From the NCBI GenBank assembly GCA_933228675.1, contig OW121743.1, positions 113,447,781-113,511,780 of the forward strand: 64,000 nucleotides of DNA, in the 5' to 3' direction. The translations under genes and the position numbers were made by a program. Source of the DNA: Stomorhina lunata (Eukaryota > Arthropoda > Insecta > Diptera > Rhiniidae). Positions 62,201-64,000 of the stretch are shown in pieces. Every line of letters starts with the position of its first letter. Position 1 is the stretch's first letter. The notes under the pieces are model-generated. The model did not search any database. It was not told where the DNA came from and saw nothing but the letters and a program-made list of their open reading frames with translations.

Positions 62201-62800
62201 TGCTGTAAAGCTTAGACTACAGCCTTAAAACAAAAATTAATTTAGATCTGTAGGCATTCAGGGAAAAAAGTTATATCCTTTTAAAAATAAAAAAAGGTTT
62301 AACAATTTTTGTTTAAGTTAACATTAATGTTAAATACAGCTTTTTTTCTACAGACTCCGTCAAAATATGCATTTTAAAAAATTTAATTATTTTTAGATCA
62401 TGTCGCTTATTATTCATTTTAGTTTTGTAGGTATTAGATTGTAGGTATTCAGGGAAGAAAGTTATGTCCTTTTAAAACTAAAAAATAAAACTAAAAAAAG
62501 GTTTAACATTTATTTTAAGTTAAAATTAATGTTAAATACCAAATTTTAATTTTAATTATGTAGCTCATTATTGATTTTCTGGAATATATGCAAAAATATG
62601 CAGATGATTTATATACTGCTCTAAAGCTTAGACTACAGCCCCAAAACAAAAACACATTTAGATTTTTAGGCATTCAGGGAAGGAAGTTATACACTTTTAA
62701 AAAAGAAAAAAAAAACAAAATAAAGGTAATATAAATGTTAAATACAACTTCTTTCTAAAGCCTCCGCCAAAATATGCAAAAATATTAAAGATCTAGTTTA
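59200..62800. repeat. ~260-bp tandem array with a conserved ATGCAAA box
   Basis: About 14 units beginning GTCGCTCA.TATTGA at roughly 59206, 59488, 59765, 60048, 60338, 60600, 60845, 61141, 61411, 61608, 61870, 62144, 62403 and 62565. The best-kept part is GCTCAATATTGAATTTCGGC followed by AAATATGCAAACATAAGCAG and ATGATTTATAT, then (AAGCTAAGACT..AGCC). The rest of each unit varies in length and sequence. Two subfamilies: CAAACATAAGC (left) and CAAAAATATGC (right, from ~61.1 kb). No coding. Confidence 0.9.
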
Positions 62801-64000
62801 ATTGTTTGCCTATTTTCATTTGAATTTTTCTACTAATAACAATAATTCATATTTCACGCTTTGAAAAAAGATGAAAAATATTTTACGCTTCGCGAGTTTA
62901 TGACTTAAGTAAAACTAATCCCCTTGTTTTTTCTCTCGCTTTTTGTTCAATGATCTTATAAAAAGAAAAACTAAAACACAGAACCTCTATAATCTACTAA
63001 AGAAAAAAATTAAGCCAGGATATTTTATGACCGTTTAGTATATGACTTAGATATTTGTGTTAGTAGGTCGTCGCTGTTTTTTCCTTATTATTTTGCAAAG
63101 AGGTCATAAACACTTCGGGAAGTTACCTAATTTTCTTAATATTGCATAATTTTTCAGGAATTTAGGCCATTGTTCTGCAATCGTTTTAGTAACTATTTTT
63201 TTAAAGAACAAAAAACTGCCCTAAAAATTGGTCAAAAAACTAGTTCACTTCAAAATTTATGACTTGATCTTTTTAGTGGTCTTCTTAAAACACAAAAAAA
63301 TCTTTTTTTAAAAGTTTGTTTTTTGGTTTACCCAAACAATGGCTTTAGTAAATAAAATAATTTTGCTTTTAGAGAGAAAATTCTAAAATTCCCAAAACTG
63401 AAAATTTCCTCAAATAAAAATAATTTACGCCTCTTTTGACTTTTGGTTCCTAATTACTGCAAACAAACATCAGCCGCGCTCCTTAGAAAATACTAAAAGT
63501 CACTTCGAAAATCTATATGTATTTAGTTGACAAAATCTCCAAAAGTCAAAGGATTATCCAGGCGATTTATTTGGATAAATTTGATCCACACTTTTTGAAA
63601 AGCCTGGTACAAAGTCCTAAAGGGGTGTCGTTTGTTGTCAAAATAAACAAATTGCTGAAGACTTAATTTGAGCATGTAGGAAATACTTTACTCTTTAAAC
63701 GGCAGAATTAAAGATAAATCCTTTTAGAGACTAACTAAGTAGGTGTTAGCGCTTTCAACTTCAAATCTAATTTTATCTCTCTACATTCAAGATAGTAATT
63801 TCTTAGTATTTCTTCTAAGCAAAGAGACGCCGCTTGGGAGTGCAACATACACAGGGTGTTTAATTATAAAAAGTAAGCGTAACAATTTTAAACGAAAGGA
63901 TTAAACACATTCACACTTATACACAAGCACTCCTTAACTCTCTCCTACATACATACATTTGCACACTTTTTTCCATTTGTAATACGAACGTGCTTGTTCG
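62800..64000. other. Non-coding stretch with fragment of the inverted-repeat family
   Basis: 63195-63245 (AACAAAAAACTGCCCTAAAA, ..TTGGTCAAAAAACTAGTTCA) matches the right arm near 50386-50432 in the same orientation; similarity fades upstream to ~63100. The remainder shows no gene; the ORF-free end has an ACAC/ACAT-rich part (63905-63965). Confidence 0.5.

Overview
The window looks like AT-rich genomic DNA from a higher fly (Diptera, Brachycera; a muscoid or calyptrate-type species is plausible, but I cannot name it). The basis is one unmistakable protein gene on the minus strand at the left end: the pair-rule transcription factor gene runt. It has two exons, a near-canonical Runt domain and a C-terminal WRPY Groucho-binding motif. 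Its leader carries no upstream AUG and starts at a good initiator.

The other ~61 kb lie upstream of runt, and I find no second convincing protein-coding gene there. The stretch reads as a developmental-gene regulatory desert swollen by transposons and satellites. Region by region: 2.9-5.1 kb promoter-proximal sequence; 5.1-5.9 and 16.1-16.9 kb two copies of a foldback-like element with hAT-style ends (one with a perfect 8-bp target duplication); 6-13 kb old duplicated repeats with an Inr+DPE promoter candidate at 10.03 kb; 17.8-18.9 and 25.9-26.8 kb two decayed mariner-like elements; 23.2-25.0 kb a 29-bp satellite; 28.4-30.0 kb a hAT-like element with a perfect 8-bp duplication, carrying inside it a tRNA-derived SINE and an inverted-repeat insert that contains a complete-looking hammerhead ribozyme.

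From 30.5 to 58.1 kb there are five more AT-rich tandem arrays (28-31 bp units) sharing a palindromic CTATAG/CTATGA-type core. Among them lie three terminal-inverted-repeat elements with similar ends (CCCA[A/G][T/C]AAA), a palindromic MITE, reverse-transcriptase debris, and a ~7 kb inverted repeat (46.6-53.8 kb) interrupted by one of those elements and by a SINE with a 13-bp duplication. From 59.2 to 62.8 kb runs a tandem array of ~14 units of ~260 bp, each keeping one conserved ~45-bp box containing an ATGCAAA sequence.

The most interesting signals are the hammerhead ribozyme, the dispersed family of palindromic AT arrays, the boxed 260-bp array, the CCCARYAAA elements with exon-like 3' ends, and the isolated Inr+DPE promoter. 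All coordinates and alignments were read by eye, so repeat edges are approximate unless a target duplication fixes them.
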